Shown here: in pieces, positions 1 through 7,302 of the stretch
Layout of the letters: every line of letters starts with the position of its first letter
How positions within the stretch are numbered: position 1 is the stretch's first letter
NCBI RefSeq assembly: GCF_900631945.1
Contig: NZ_UZWE01000028.1
Coordinates: 1-64,000, forward strand
Source: Paracoccus haematequi
Lineage (GTDB): Bacteria; Pseudomonadota; Alphaproteobacteria; Rhodobacterales; Rhodobacteraceae
Direction: 5' to 3'
DNA: 64,000 nucleotides
The notes under the pieces: model-generated
What the model was told of the DNA's origin: nothing
What the model saw: only the letters and a program-made list of their open reading frames with translations
Databases searched by the model: none
Translations under genes and position numbers: made by a program

Positions 1-2
1 CC

Positions 3-80
3 GTCTTCAAGAACGGCGGCGGCGCGCATCTGGATCTGATGATCGCCTCCTGGATCATCGACAGGCTCAGCCAAGCGTAA
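3..80 (+). CDS. C-terminal end of a truncated protein, unidentified
   Basis: An open frame runs in from the left edge and stops at TAA (78-80), giving 25 residues that start VFKNGG and end DRLSQA. The body of the gene lies outside the window. It sits directly before insertion-sequence remnants, so it may be the tail of another transposase or of a gene next to the IS. The fragment is too short for a family call. Confidence 0.35.
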   Translation, partial: VFKNGGGAHLDLMIASWIIDRLSQA

Positions 81-150
81 AGGTCTGTTCCACCACCGCT
101 GTATTGGCCCAGTGAAAATCTGCTCATGCTACAGGGAGTAAAACGTAGCG

Positions 151-468
151 ATGAGTGGGCCATTGGAAGACGTCGTCAAACGATGGACGGCCAAACGCAA
201 GTCGGCGTTGGTCATCGAAATTCTTCAGGGCGAGACGACGGTGGCGGAAGCCAGCCGCAGCCATGACCTTTCCCCGTCCGAGATCGAGGGATGGGTCGAT
301 GATGCCCGTCGGGGCATAGAGAATGCGCTTCGGGGCCAACCCGCTCGATGTCCGGCAAGAATACGAGAAACAGCTGCCCGATCGGCAGGAAGCCTATGGC
401 GAGGCCATGCTGGAACTGCATGCCCGAAAAAGCTGGTGGCCCTTATTGAGCGGGAAGACGATAATTGA
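151..468 (+). pseudogene. IS3-family transposase orfA with two compensating frameshifts
   Basis: The first 57 or so residues match the small helix-turn-helix OrfA of IS3-like elements (DUF1153-like: RWTAKRKSALVIEIL, then DLSPSEIEGWVDDARRGIENAL). From about 332 the protein reads as nonsense, but the +1 register there encodes the expected NPLDVRQEYEKQLPDRQEAYGEAM. The original frame resumes near 425 with KKLVALIE. The best explanation is one inserted G near 332 and one deleted base in the A-run near 428. The product would be 105 aa with a scrambled middle, so the gene is probably non-functional. It is followed by the orfB remnant at 481. Confidence 0.7.
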
Positions 469-480
469 TCCGGACGCTTC

Positions 481-912
481 ATGAGGGCCATGCTTGCGGA
501 TGGGATCAAGGTGTCGCTGGTGAAGCTCTGCGCGTGGTTCGGCGTGCCGCGGCGGACGGTCTATTACAAGCCCGCCAAAGCTGCGCCGAAGGTGGGTTCG
601 CGCTTCGCCGAGCCGATCAAGGCCGTGATCGCGGAGAACCCTTCGTTCGGCTATCGCACGGTGGCGTTCCTGCTAAGCTTCAACAAGAACACCGTGCAGC
701 GGATATTTCAGTTGAAGCACTGGCAGGTCCGCAAGCGCCCCATCGGCATGCGGCCCCGCATTCAGGCGCTGCCGTCCATCGCCATCGCGCCGAACGAGCG
801 CTGGTCCACCGACCTCTGCCGGATCTGGGCCGGCAAGGACGGTTGGACCTCGCTGGCCCAGGTCATCGACTGGCACACGCGCGAACTTCTTGGCTGGCAC
901 CTGTCGCGCTGC
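481..912 (+). pseudogene. IS3-family transposase orfB, 3' truncated
   Basis: The frame from ATG 481 gives the N-terminal part of an IS3-type integrase-like transposase: the HTH_21 segment (VKLCAWFGVPRRTVYY), the FGYRTVAFLL motif, then the start of the DDE catalytic core (NERWSTDLCRIW, carrying the first acidic residue). Family similarity stops at about residue 144 (ELLGWHLSRC), where another mobile remnant begins at 913. The second D and the E of the DDE triad are missing, so this copy cannot transpose. The frame remains open to 1269, but that part runs through the inserted remnant and into the antisense of the DeoR gene and is not real coding sequence. Confidence 0.75.
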
Positions 913-939
913 TGGACCGCGCCGGGTTTGCCGGAGGCT
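913..939 (+). repeat. Left inverted repeat of the 257-bp IS remnant
   Basis: Twenty-seven bases match the reverse complement of 1143-1169 at 26 of 27 positions; the only difference is G versus A at the third base. The sequence begins TGGACCGCGCC, resembling the TGAACCGC termini of IS3-group elements. Confidence 0.8.
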
Positions 940-1142
940 GATTTTCGTAGTTACGCGGCCATGCCCCGAGCGTATTCAAGGGCTATCTCCTCGCGTTCGA
1001 CGAACGAAAGGCTGCGGTTCGTCGGCACACGAACCGTGCGGGCCGGCCCCGTCGAGCACCATCCGCACCGCACGCTCGCGCACTTCAGGGGAAAACGTGC
1101 TCGTCGGCTTGTTCATGATGCTCCATCCTCCTCAGGAGTTGG

Positions 1143-1169
1143 AGCCTCCGGCAAACCCGGCGCGGTTCA
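1143..1169 (-). repeat. Right inverted repeat of the 257-bp IS remnant
   Basis: This is the inverse-complement partner of 913-939. Read on the minus strand it begins TGAACCGCGCC. It lies just upstream of the truncated minus-strand orfA start at 1116, as expected for the left end of an IS3-group element. Confidence 0.8.
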
Positions 1170-1192
1170 GGACGTAGGCCAGATCAAGGACT

Positions 1193-1969
1193 TCAGCCGG
1201 CGATTTCGAGCGTCGCGCCGCCGTTGCGCAGGGCTTGCTCAATCGAGCCGGGCGGAGCCTTGTCGGTGACCAGCGTCATCGCCGGCGTCCACGGGCACAG
1301 CATCACCAGCGCCCGCTTTTCGAACTTGTCGTGGTCGGCCAGGACCACCCCCCTGGCGGCGCTGTTCAGCATGGCGCCATAGACTTCGGCCGCGCTCAGC
1401 AGTGCCTCGCTGACGCCGTCGGCATTGACGCCCGAGGCGCCGATGATCGCTACCGGCGGGCGATAGCGCTCGATGGCCCGGATGGTTTCCGAACCGCAGA
1501 CGATGCCCTCCTTGGGCTCGAAGATGCCGGGCAGCATCATCACCTCGATCAGCGGGTTGGCCGAAAGCTCCATGGCGACCGGATAGGCCGGGGTCATCAC
1601 GGTCAGGCGATGGCGGATCTCGCGCAGCGCGCGGGCAAAAATCAGCATGGTGGCGCCGCCGCCCAGCAACAGCGCGTCCTCGCCGGCAAAAAGCTCGGCT
1701 GCGCGGGCGGCGATGGCGCGTCGCTCGGCGACGTTCAGGGTCAGACGCTCGGCCAAGGCCGGCTCGAAGCGGCTGCTGGCGCTGACCGCCCCGCCATAGG
1801 TGCGGCTGATCCGGCCCTGCTCGTCCAGTTCGGTCAGGTCGCGGCGAATCGTTTCGGTCGAGACCTCCAGATCGGCGGCAAGCTGGGTGACCCGCATGGC
1901 GGGATTGGCCGCCAACGCGGACAGGATGCGGTCGTGTCTGAGATCCTTGCGTGATCGGTTGGTTTTCAC
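1193..1969 (-). CDS. DeoR/GlpR-family transcriptional regulator
   Basis: This is a 258-aa DNA-binding repressor-type protein. Residues about 10-60 form the DeoR winged helix-turn-helix (RHDRILSALAANP, then VSTETIRRDLTELDEQGRI and the typical YGGA turn). The rest is the DeoR C-terminal sugar-phosphate sensor fold, with SGVNADGVSEALL resembling the conserved ligand-binding loop. The GTG at 1969 is preferred because GGGAAG lies just upstream and the protein then starts at the usual place; an ATG 25 codons further upstream is also open. The gene is divergent from the microcompartment operon, so it probably controls that operon and itself. The mycobacterial equivalent locus uses another regulator type (my recollection). 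The ligand is unknown. Confidence 0.85.
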   Translation of the reverse strand: MKTNRSRKDLRHDRILSALAANPAMRVTQLAADLEVSTETIRRDLTELDEQGRISRTYGGAVSASSRFEPALAERLTLNVAERRAIAARAAELFAGEDALLLGGGATMLIFARALREIRHRLTVMTPAYPVAMELSANPLIEVMMLPGIFEPKEGIVCGSETIRAIERYRPPVAIIGASGVNADGVSEALLSAAEVYGAMLNSAARGVVLADHDKFEKRALVMLCPWTPAMTLVTDKAPPGSIEQALRNGGATLEIAG

Positions 1970-2108
1970 GTCGTGCTTCCCGTTCGGCTGGGACACAGGG
2001 TCGCAGATCGGCGCCGGCACCACAACCGCAATTATGACCGACATGCCACATTTAATGTTGCATGATGAAGATTATTGTGACACGAATCGGTCAAACGGAG
2101 GTGCGCTG
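1970..2108. promoter_or_regulatory. Divergent promoter region of deoR and the microcompartment operon
   Basis: This 139-bp gap separates divergent genes. Its right half (about 2045-2090) is clearly more AT-rich than the surroundings. It contains a perfect 5+1+5 palindrome, ACATTTAATGT, at 2048-2058, a candidate DeoR operator. A GGAGG ribosome site at 2097-2101 precedes the aminotransferase start at 2109 by 7 bases. I could not assign convincing -35/-10 boxes. Confidence 0.4.
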
Positions 2109-3389
2109 GTGTTCAACTACGGCTACTTCAGCTTCGACTCGAAGGCTGACCTTCTGCAGAAGGCGACCGAATACTGGAATCCGGGCAAAACCAAGTTCTG
2201 GCAGGATGCCGGCATCGACCTGGTGATCGACGGGCGCGAGGGGTATTTCCTTTACGACATGTCGGGCCGGCGGCTGATCGACCTGCATCTGAACGGCGGC
2301 ACCTATAATTTCGGGCATCGCAACCCGGAACTGGTCGCCACGCTGAAGTCCGCGCTGGATTATTTCGATATGGGCAACCACTGGTTCCCCTCGGTCGCGC
2401 GGGCGGCCTTTGCCGAAAAGCTGGTCCGGACCGCGCCGGGGATGCAATATGCGATCTTTGGCGCTGGTGGCGCCGAGGCGGTGGAAATCGCGCTGAAAAC
2501 TGCCCGATATACCACAAAACGCCGCAAGATCGTCTCGATCATCAAGGGCTATCACGGCCATTCGGGCCTGTCGGTCGCCACCGGCGACGAGCGTTTTTCC
2601 AAGATCTTCCTGGCCGACCGCCCCGAGGAATTCATCCAGGTCCCGTTCAATGACATCGACGCGCTGGATCGCGCCCTGCGCGGCCGCGACGTGGCGGGCT
2701 TCATCATCGAGACGATCCCGGCGACCTATGGCTTCCCGATGCCGGCCGAAGGCTATCTGCAAGCCTGCCGCGATCTTTGCACCCGCTACGGCACGCTTTA
2801 CATCGCCGACGAGGTGCAGACCGGGCTGATGCGCACCGGCCAGATGTGGGGCTGGCAGACCTATGGCGTGCAGCCCGACCTGTTCGTCACCGGCAAGGGG
2901 CTGGGCGGCGGCATCTACCCGATCAGCGCCTGCCTGGTCAGCGAAAGCTGCGGCGGCTGGCTGCACGAGGATGGCGCGGCGCATATCTCGACCTCGGGCG
3001 GGTCGGAACTGGGCTGCGTCGTCGGCCATCAGGTCATCGACATGCTGCAACGCCCCGAGGTGATCGCCAATGTGCAATCCGTGGCGCAGTTCTTCCAGCG
3101 CGAGACCGCGCGGATGATGGCGCAGCATTCCGACATCTTCGTCGGCGTGCGGCAACGCGGCGTCATACTGGGGCTGGAATTCGACCACCCCGAAGGCGCG
3201 GTCGCCGTCTCGCGCGCGCTTTACGAGCATGGGGTCTGGGCGATCTTTTCCTCGCTGGACAAGCGGGTGCTGCAATTCAAGCCAGGCGTCCTGCTGGACG
3301 CGGCGCTGTGTCAGGAAATCGTCGACCGGATGGAGGCCGCCATGCCGCGCGCCCGCGAATTGCTGCGCAAGCCGGCGCGGGCGGCGTGA
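2109..3389 (+). CDS. Class III PLP aminotransferase-fold enzyme, likely microcompartment amino-alcohol-phosphate phospho-lyase
   Basis: This is a 426-aa class III aminotransferase. The PLP site shows the YHGHSG region near residue 148, D234 in IADEVQTG and the Schiff-base lysine K263 in VTGKGLGGG. GTG 2109 is chosen because GGAGG sits 7 bases upstream; longer in-frame extensions overlap the regulator. Members of this fold include the phospho-lyases for ethanolamine phosphate and related amines. In the mycobacterial aminoacetone-utilisation microcompartment a homologous enzyme is thought to split 1-amino-2-propanol phosphate into propionaldehyde, ammonia and phosphate. The downstream kinase and CoA-acylating aldehyde dehydrogenase support that role here. 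An ordinary omega-transaminase cannot be excluded from sequence alone. Confidence 0.85.
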   Translation: MFNYGYFSFDSKADLLQKATEYWNPGKTKFWQDAGIDLVIDGREGYFLYDMSGRRLIDLHLNGGTYNFGHRNPELVATLKSALDYFDMGNHWFPSVARAAFAEKLVRTAPGMQYAIFGAGGAEAVEIALKTARYTTKRRKIVSIIKGYHGHSGLSVATGDERFSKIFLADRPEEFIQVPFNDIDALDRALRGRDVAGFIIETIPATYGFPMPAEGYLQACRDLCTRYGTLYIADEVQTGLMRTGQMWGWQTYGVQPDLFVTGKGLGGGIYPISACLVSESCGGWLHEDGAAHISTSGGSELGCVVGHQVIDMLQRPEVIANVQSVAQFFQRETARMMAQHSDIFVGVRQRGVILGLEFDHPEGAVAVSRALYEHGVWAIFSSLDKRVLQFKPGVLLDAALCQEIVDRMEAAMPRARELLRKPARAA

Positions 3390-3409
3390 TGGCGATGGGG
3401 GAACGGGGA

Positions 3410-4939
3410 ATGCAGCTTCACGACGACGCGCCGCGCCTGGCGATGCCGGACCGCTCGCAGGCGGTGGCGGCCATGCAGATCGACCGTGCCGGCTGGGCCG
3501 GGCGGGCCTTCGCCAGATACGACCGCGCGGCGGTGATGCGCATCGCCCGCGCCGTGGCCGAGGCCGCGCATCAGGCGGCTGCGCATTACGCCGAATGGGC
3601 GGTGCGTGAAACCGGCATGGGCGTGGTCGAACACAAGACCCTGAAAAACCAGCTTTCCGCCCATCCTCTGGTGGATTTCTACGAAGACCTTGATCTGGTC
3701 AGTCCCAAGGTCGACCCAGACCGTAAGATGGTCGAGATCCCGAAACCGGCCGGCGTCATCCTGGCGCTGACCCCGGCGACCAACCCGATTTCGACGCTGT
3801 ATTACAAGGCGTTGCTGGCGATCCTGTCGCGCAACGCGGTGATCTTCAGCCCGCATCCGCTGGCCCGCGCATGCTGCGCCGATGCCGCCGCGCGGCTCGA
3901 GGCGGCGGCGGTGGCGGCGGGCGCGCCCTCGGGGCTGATCCAGTGCATTGCGAACCCCTCGGTGCCGCTGGTGCAGGCGTTGATGGCATCCGACAAGGTG
4001 CAGGTGATCCTGGCCACGGGCGGCGGGCCGATGGTGCGCGCGGCCTATTCCTCGGGCAATCCGGCGATCGGCGTCGGGCCGGGCAATGCGCCGGTCTATA
4101 TCGACGACAGCGCCGATCCGGGCACGGCTGCGGCGTGGATCGTCGACAGCAAAAGCTTCGATAATTCGGTGTTGTGCACCAATGAAAGCGTGCTGCTGGT
4201 CCATGCCGCGCGGCGCCAGGCCTTTGAGCGGGCGCTGCGGGCCGCCGGGGCGCACCTTTGTTCGGACGCCGAGGTGGCGCAGTTGCGCGCCTATCTGTTC
4301 CCGGACGGCCATCTGAACACCGCCGCCGTCGGTAAAAGCGCGGTCTGGATCGCGCAGCAGGCCGGGTTCCGGGTGGTGCCCTCGATCCGGGTGCTGGTCG
4401 CCCCGATCACCCTTGCCGGCATCGACGAGCCGCTGTCCAAAGAAAAGCTGTGCCCGGTGCTGGCCATGCTGACGGTTGACGATTTCGCGCGCGGAACCGG
4501 CGTCGCACAGATGATCCTGCGCATGTCGGGGGCGGGCCATTCCGCTGCCTTCCACGGCAAGGATGCGCAGCGGGCGCTGGATTTCGCCAGCGCGCTCAGC
4601 GTCTATCGCGTGGTGGTGAACGCGCCCTGCTCGCAGGGGGCGGCGGGGTTCGCCACCCATCTGGCGCCGTCCTTCATGATCGGCACCGGCTATTTCGGCC
4701 GCTCTTCGGTTGGCGAGAATATCGGGCCGCAGCATCTGGTCCACTGGACCCGGCTGGCGTGGAACAAGGACGCCTCGGTGCCTTTCGCGGATTTCAGCGC
4801 CGTGCGCCTGTCCTATGAAAGCCCGGATGCCGGCAGCAGGCCAGCGCCGGCCCCTGCGGCCCCCGCCGGTGTGGACCGCGACATGCTGCGGCAGTTGATC
4901 TTGCAGGAACTTCGCGGACTGACCGGGGGGCAGAAATGA
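3410..4939 (+). CDS. CoA-acylating aldehyde dehydrogenase (PduP/EutE type) with C-terminal encapsulation helix
   Basis: The 509-aa protein belongs to the aldehyde dehydrogenase superfamily. It has the TPATNP motif (residues 121-126), the GGGPMV nucleotide-site turn (about 204) and the catalytic cysteine C256 in SFDNSVLCTNE. It would convert an aldehyde such as propionaldehyde to the acyl-CoA with NAD+. After the enzyme core come a Pro/Ala-rich linker (about residues 478-490) and a short amphipathic helix, MLRQLILQELRGL, near the C-terminus; this layout is typical of cargo-targeting peptides. ATG 3410 has GGGGGAA 6-7 bases upstream; ATG 3389 overlaps the previous stop but lacks a ribosome site. 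The end overlaps the next gene by 4 bases. Confidence 0.9.
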   Translation: MQLHDDAPRLAMPDRSQAVAAMQIDRAGWAGRAFARYDRAAVMRIARAVAEAAHQAAAHYAEWAVRETGMGVVEHKTLKNQLSAHPLVDFYEDLDLVSPKVDPDRKMVEIPKPAGVILALTPATNPISTLYYKALLAILSRNAVIFSPHPLARACCADAAARLEAAAVAAGAPSGLIQCIANPSVPLVQALMASDKVQVILATGGGPMVRAAYSSGNPAIGVGPGNAPVYIDDSADPGTAAAWIVDSKSFDNSVLCTNESVLLVHAARRQAFERALRAAGAHLCSDAEVAQLRAYLFPDGHLNTAAVGKSAVWIAQQAGFRVVPSIRVLVAPITLAGIDEPLSKEKLCPVLAMLTVDDFARGTGVAQMILRMSGAGHSAAFHGKDAQRALDFASALSVYRVVVNAPCSQGAAGFATHLAPSFMIGTGYFGRSSVGENIGPQHLVHWTRLAWNKDASVPFADFSAVRLSYESPDAGSRPAPAPAAPAGVDRDMLRQLILQELRGLTGGQK

Positions 4940-5547
4940 CCGAACTGCGCGCCTTCATCTTCATCGACCAGCTTCAGCCGCAGACGCTGGCCTATACCGC
5001 GACCTGGATGCGCGGCACCCTGCCGCGCGCCCGCATGGCCGCCCAGATCATCGAGATCGCGCCGGGGCTGGATGTCGAGGCGCTGACCGACATCGCCCTG
5101 AAAAGCGCCGAAGTCCGCGCCGGCTTCCTGGTCGTCGAACGCCAGTTCGGCACGCTGCAATTCCACGCCTATTCCACGGCCGAGGTGCAGGCCGCCGCCG
5201 ACGCGGTGCTGCACGCCATGGGCAAGACCCGCGACGAGGCGGAAAAGCCAAAGATCATGGCCTCGAAGATCGTCACGCGTCTGGACGACCAGCACGCCTT
5301 CCTGATGAACCGCAACAAGACCGGCTCGATGGTTCTGGGCGGCGAAAGCGTCTACCTGCTGGAATGCCAGCCCGCCGCCTATGCCATCCTCGCCTGCAAC
5401 GAGGCCGAGAAAGCGGCCGATATCAAGGTCATCGACATGCGCATGATCGGCGCCAACGGCCGGCTGTATCTGGCCGGGACCGAGGCCGACGTGCGCAACG
5501 CCCGCGAGGCCGCCGAACGCGCGCTGCGCGAGGCGGGGGCGCGCTGA
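4936..5547 (+). CDS. Tandem-domain microcompartment shell protein (BMC-T), copy 1
   Basis: This 203-aa protein contains two BMC-fold repeats. The first ends with the ERQFGTLQFHAYS segment; the second carries PAAYAILACNEAEKAAD, the helix-strand signature typical of BMC shell proteins. Trimers of such proteins form pseudo-hexameric shell tiles, often with a larger or gated pore. It is an obvious paralogue of the protein at 6572-7195: both start MTELR and share LQPQ, LALKSA, ERQFG and NEAEK blocks. The start codon overlaps the stop of the aldehyde dehydrogenase (ATGA), so the two are translationally coupled. Pore residues cannot be assigned without a structural alignment. Confidence 0.88.
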   Translation: MTELRAFIFIDQLQPQTLAYTATWMRGTLPRARMAAQIIEIAPGLDVEALTDIALKSAEVRAGFLVVERQFGTLQFHAYSTAEVQAAADAVLHAMGKTRDEAEKPKIMASKIVTRLDDQHAFLMNRNKTGSMVLGGESVYLLECQPAAYAILACNEAEKAADIKVIDMRMIGANGRLYLAGTEADVRNAREAAERALREAGAR

Positions 5548-5984
5548 TGTCCGACATCCGCGCCCTGATCCGCGAAGTGCTGGCCGAGGAAATCGCGGCC
5601 ATCCGCGCCGAATTGACCGCCGGGCCGCGCCAGGAACAGGTGCGGGTGGCGACCGCCGCCGATCTGACGCAATTCGCGCTGTCGGTGCTGGACCGCGCCG
5701 CCGATCCGGGCTTTGCCGCAGCACTGCGCGGCGGCGGGCTGCACTTCGTGCCGATGGCCACCCCGGCGCCCGGTCCCGCGCCGACCGCGCAGCCTGCGGT
5801 GCTGGTGACCACCGTTCCGGCGCCGGTGCCGGAGCTGGCCAAATCGCTGATCACCGAACGCGACATTGCCGCGATTGCCGAGGGCGAGACCCGCCTGCGC
5901 GTCGGCAAGCGCAGCAGGCTTACCCCGCTGGCCGGCGACGAGGCGCGCCGCCGTGGCATCAGGATCGAAAGGAATGCGACATGA
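5547..5984 (+). CDS. Microcompartment-associated protein with encapsulation-type N-terminal helix, function unknown
   Basis: The 145-aa protein starts at the ATG overlapping the preceding stop (TGATG). Residues 1-23 form a strongly predicted amphipathic helix (MSDIRALIREVLAEEIAAI), like the peptides that dock cargo to BMC shells. A second region (about 35-65) is also helical. A Pro/Ala-rich linker (about 72-95) leads to a C-terminal segment SLITERDIAAIAEGETRL...SRLTPLAGDEARRRGI. That segment resembles the 'TP-A-D' motif seen in several BMC-associated proteins such as EutQ- and PduO-like ones (from memory). It lies between the two classes of shell genes and probably acts inside or on the shell. 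I do not recognise a catalytic domain. Confidence 0.75.
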   Translation: MSDIRALIREVLAEEIAAIRAELTAGPRQEQVRVATAADLTQFALSVLDRAADPGFAAALRGGGLHFVPMATPAPGPAPTAQPAVLVTTVPAPVPELAKSLITERDIAAIAEGETRLRVGKRSRLTPLAGDEARRRGIRIERNAT

Positions 5985-6250
5985 TACGGGCGCGCGTCAG
6001 CGGCAGGCTCTGGTCCACGCGGCATATCGGCACGCTGCCAACCGGGGCACTGCTGGAAGTCGAAACCGAAACCGGAGCAAAGCTGATCGCCTTTGATCCG
6101 CTGGGCTGCGCCGAGGGCGAGGCGGTGCTGGTCACCCAAGGATCGGTCGCCGCCGCCTGGTTCACAGAACGCTCGGCGCCGATCGACGCGCTGATCATCG
6201 GGTCTGTCGATGAACAAACCGCCGGGGCACCGGCTGAGAAACGCAAGTGA
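5981..6250 (+). CDS. Pentameric microcompartment vertex protein (BMC-P, EutN/CcmL family)
   Basis: This 89-aa protein matches the length and pattern of the EutN/CcmL family. The N-terminus MIRARVSGRLWSTRH resembles the conserved 'V-G-v-v-T-k' strand, followed by LIAFDPLGCAEGEAVLVTQGS and a short IDALIIGSVD strand. Pentamers of this family cap the twelve vertices of a closed shell. It overlaps the preceding gene by 4 bases (ATGA). It is the only BMC-P gene in the locus. Confidence 0.9.
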   Translation: MIRARVSGRLWSTRHIGTLPTGALLEVETETGAKLIAFDPLGCAEGEAVLVTQGSVAAAWFTERSAPIDALIIGSVDEQTAGAPAEKRK

Positions 6251-6262
6251 AGGAGGTCTGAA

Positions 6263-6544
6263 ATGGCGAATCTTGCAATCGGAATGATCGAAACCAAGGG
6301 CTATGTGCCGGCGCTGTCGGCGGCTGATGCCATGGTCAAGGCCGCGAACGTCGAAATCATCGCCCGCAACGAGGTCGGCGGCGGGCTGGTCTCGGTCGTG
6401 GTGCGCGGCGACGTGGGCGCGGTCAAGGCTGCCACCGAAGCCGGCGCCGAGGCCGCGGCCCAGGTTGGCGAGGTCACCGCGGTCCATGTCATCCCGCGCC
6501 CGCATGCCGATCTGGCCAAGCATTTCCAGGCGATCCAGGGCTGA
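6263..6544 (+). CDS. Hexameric microcompartment shell protein (BMC-H, PduA/PduJ type)
   Basis: This is a canonical single BMC domain of 93 aa: [20 protein letters not shown] at the start, then a central [22 protein letters not shown] and the AVHVIPRPH end. Hexamers form the main shell facets. The GG(G) loop after NEV falls where the pore loop of PduA-type proteins is expected. Its ribosome site is a full AAGGAGG at 6250-6256, 6 bases from the ATG and the strongest in the shell block, consistent with it being the most abundant shell component. Confidence 0.95.
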   Translation: MANLAIGMIETKGYVPALSAADAMVKAANVEIIARNEVGGGLVSVVVRGDVGAVKAATEAGAEAAAQVGEVTAVHVIPRPHADLAKHFQAIQG

Positions 6545-6571
6545 GACCGGCCGCAGCGAAAGGACTGAGGC

Positions 6572-7195
6572 ATGACGGAGCTTCGCGTCTACCTTCCCAT
6601 TGAGGACCTTCAGCCTCAGTTTGCGGCCTATCTGTCCTCGCCCACGCGGGCGAGGGGATACCCGCCCTTTGCCGGGCAGAATTCGCTGATCATCGAGGTG
6701 GCCCCCGCCTTGGCCATTCACCGCATCACCGATCTGGCGCTGAAGTCCGCGCCGGCGATGGAGCCGGGCATCCTTTACACGGAACGCCAGTTCGGCCTGC
6801 TGGAGCTGCATTCCGACCGCATCGAGGATCTGGAAGCGGCAGGCCGCGCCATCCTGGACGGTATCGGCGCCAGTCCCCAGGACCAGTTGCGCCCGCAAAT
6901 CCTGTATCACGACATCGTCGAGGACCTGTCGGACCAGCATGCGATCATCCTGAACCGTTCGCGCGATGCCTCGATCCTGGTGCCGGGGGTGGCGCTGCTG
7001 ATCTATGAAATGGCGCCGGCGCTGTTCGCCTGCGTCGCCGCCAACGAGGCCGAAAAGGTCGCGCCGAACGCGGTCATCAACGACGTGCAGATGATGGGCG
7101 CGACGGGGCGGCTGTTCATGTCCGGCTCGCTTGCCGACATGCGGCTGGCCCGCGACACCATCACCGCCCGGCTGGAAGCGATCACCGGGCGCTGA
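6572..7195 (+). CDS. Tandem-domain microcompartment shell protein (BMC-T), copy 2
   Basis: The 207-aa protein is the second two-domain BMC shell protein and a diverged paralogue of 4936-5547. Shared blocks are the MTELR start, LQPQ, the LALKSA helix, ERQFG and a second-domain CVAANEAEKVAPNA. It has an insertion rich in Pro/Gly/Arg near residues 22-35 compared with copy 1. AAAGGAC lies about 8 bases before the ATG. Two BMC-T proteins bracketing the BMC-P and BMC-H genes suggest two different pores or a hetero-trimer; which of these applies cannot be told from sequence. Confidence 0.88.
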   Translation: MTELRVYLPIEDLQPQFAAYLSSPTRARGYPPFAGQNSLIIEVAPALAIHRITDLALKSAPAMEPGILYTERQFGLLELHSDRIEDLEAAGRAILDGIGASPQDQLRPQILYHDIVEDLSDQHAIILNRSRDASILVPGVALLIYEMAPALFACVAANEAEKVAPNAVINDVQMMGATGRLFMSGSLADMRLARDTITARLEAITGR

Positions 7196-7208
7196 AGCGA
7201 TCGCCCGC

Positions 7209-7222
7209 GCCCCCTTGGGGGC
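7209..7222 (+). other. GC-rich palindromic stem after the shell genes
   Basis: GCCCCCTTGGGGGC is a perfect palindrome 14 bases after the last shell gene and 80 bases before the binding-protein gene. No T-run follows, so it is more likely an mRNA-stabilising or processing element than a terminator. Confidence 0.35.
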
Positions 7223-7302
7223 AGGGGCCAACATCAGGACGAATGTCCCAAACGGCCGAGGTGGAAACCACCCGGAACACCAACCAACATGGGAGAAATG
7301 CG

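Larger units (their letters stand above)
913..1169 (-). mobile_element. 257-bp internally deleted IS remnant (MITE-like) nested in the IS3 copy
   Basis: The segment starts with 27 bases at 913-939 (TGGACCGCGCCGGG...) that recur as the inverse complement at 1143-1169 with one mismatch. On the minus strand, a start codon at 1116 preceded by a GAGGAGG ribosome site opens MNKPTSTFSPEVRERAVRMV, which is the N-terminus of a typical IS3-family OrfA. It loses similarity after about 22 residues. The unit is therefore both ends of an IS3-group element plus the first bases of its orfA, with the rest deleted. It interrupts the orfB at 481-912. Confidence 0.75.

Noticed and set aside
890..1269. Continuation of the IS3 orfB frame to 1269
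   Set aside because: After 912 the frame crosses the nested remnant and the antisense of the DeoR gene; no transposase motif is present.
1800..2108. N-terminal extension of the aminotransferase
   Set aside because: It overlaps the DeoR gene on the other strand; the GGAGG-supported GTG at 2109 gives normal family length.
2091..3275. Long minus-strand frame opposite the aminotransferase gene
   Set aside because: Shadow of a well-supported gene; no ribosome site or motif.
2109..3389. Glutamate-1-semialdehyde aminomutase (HemL) call
   Set aside because: The fold is shared, but the surrounding shell, kinase and aldehyde dehydrogenase genes fit a phospho-lyase better.
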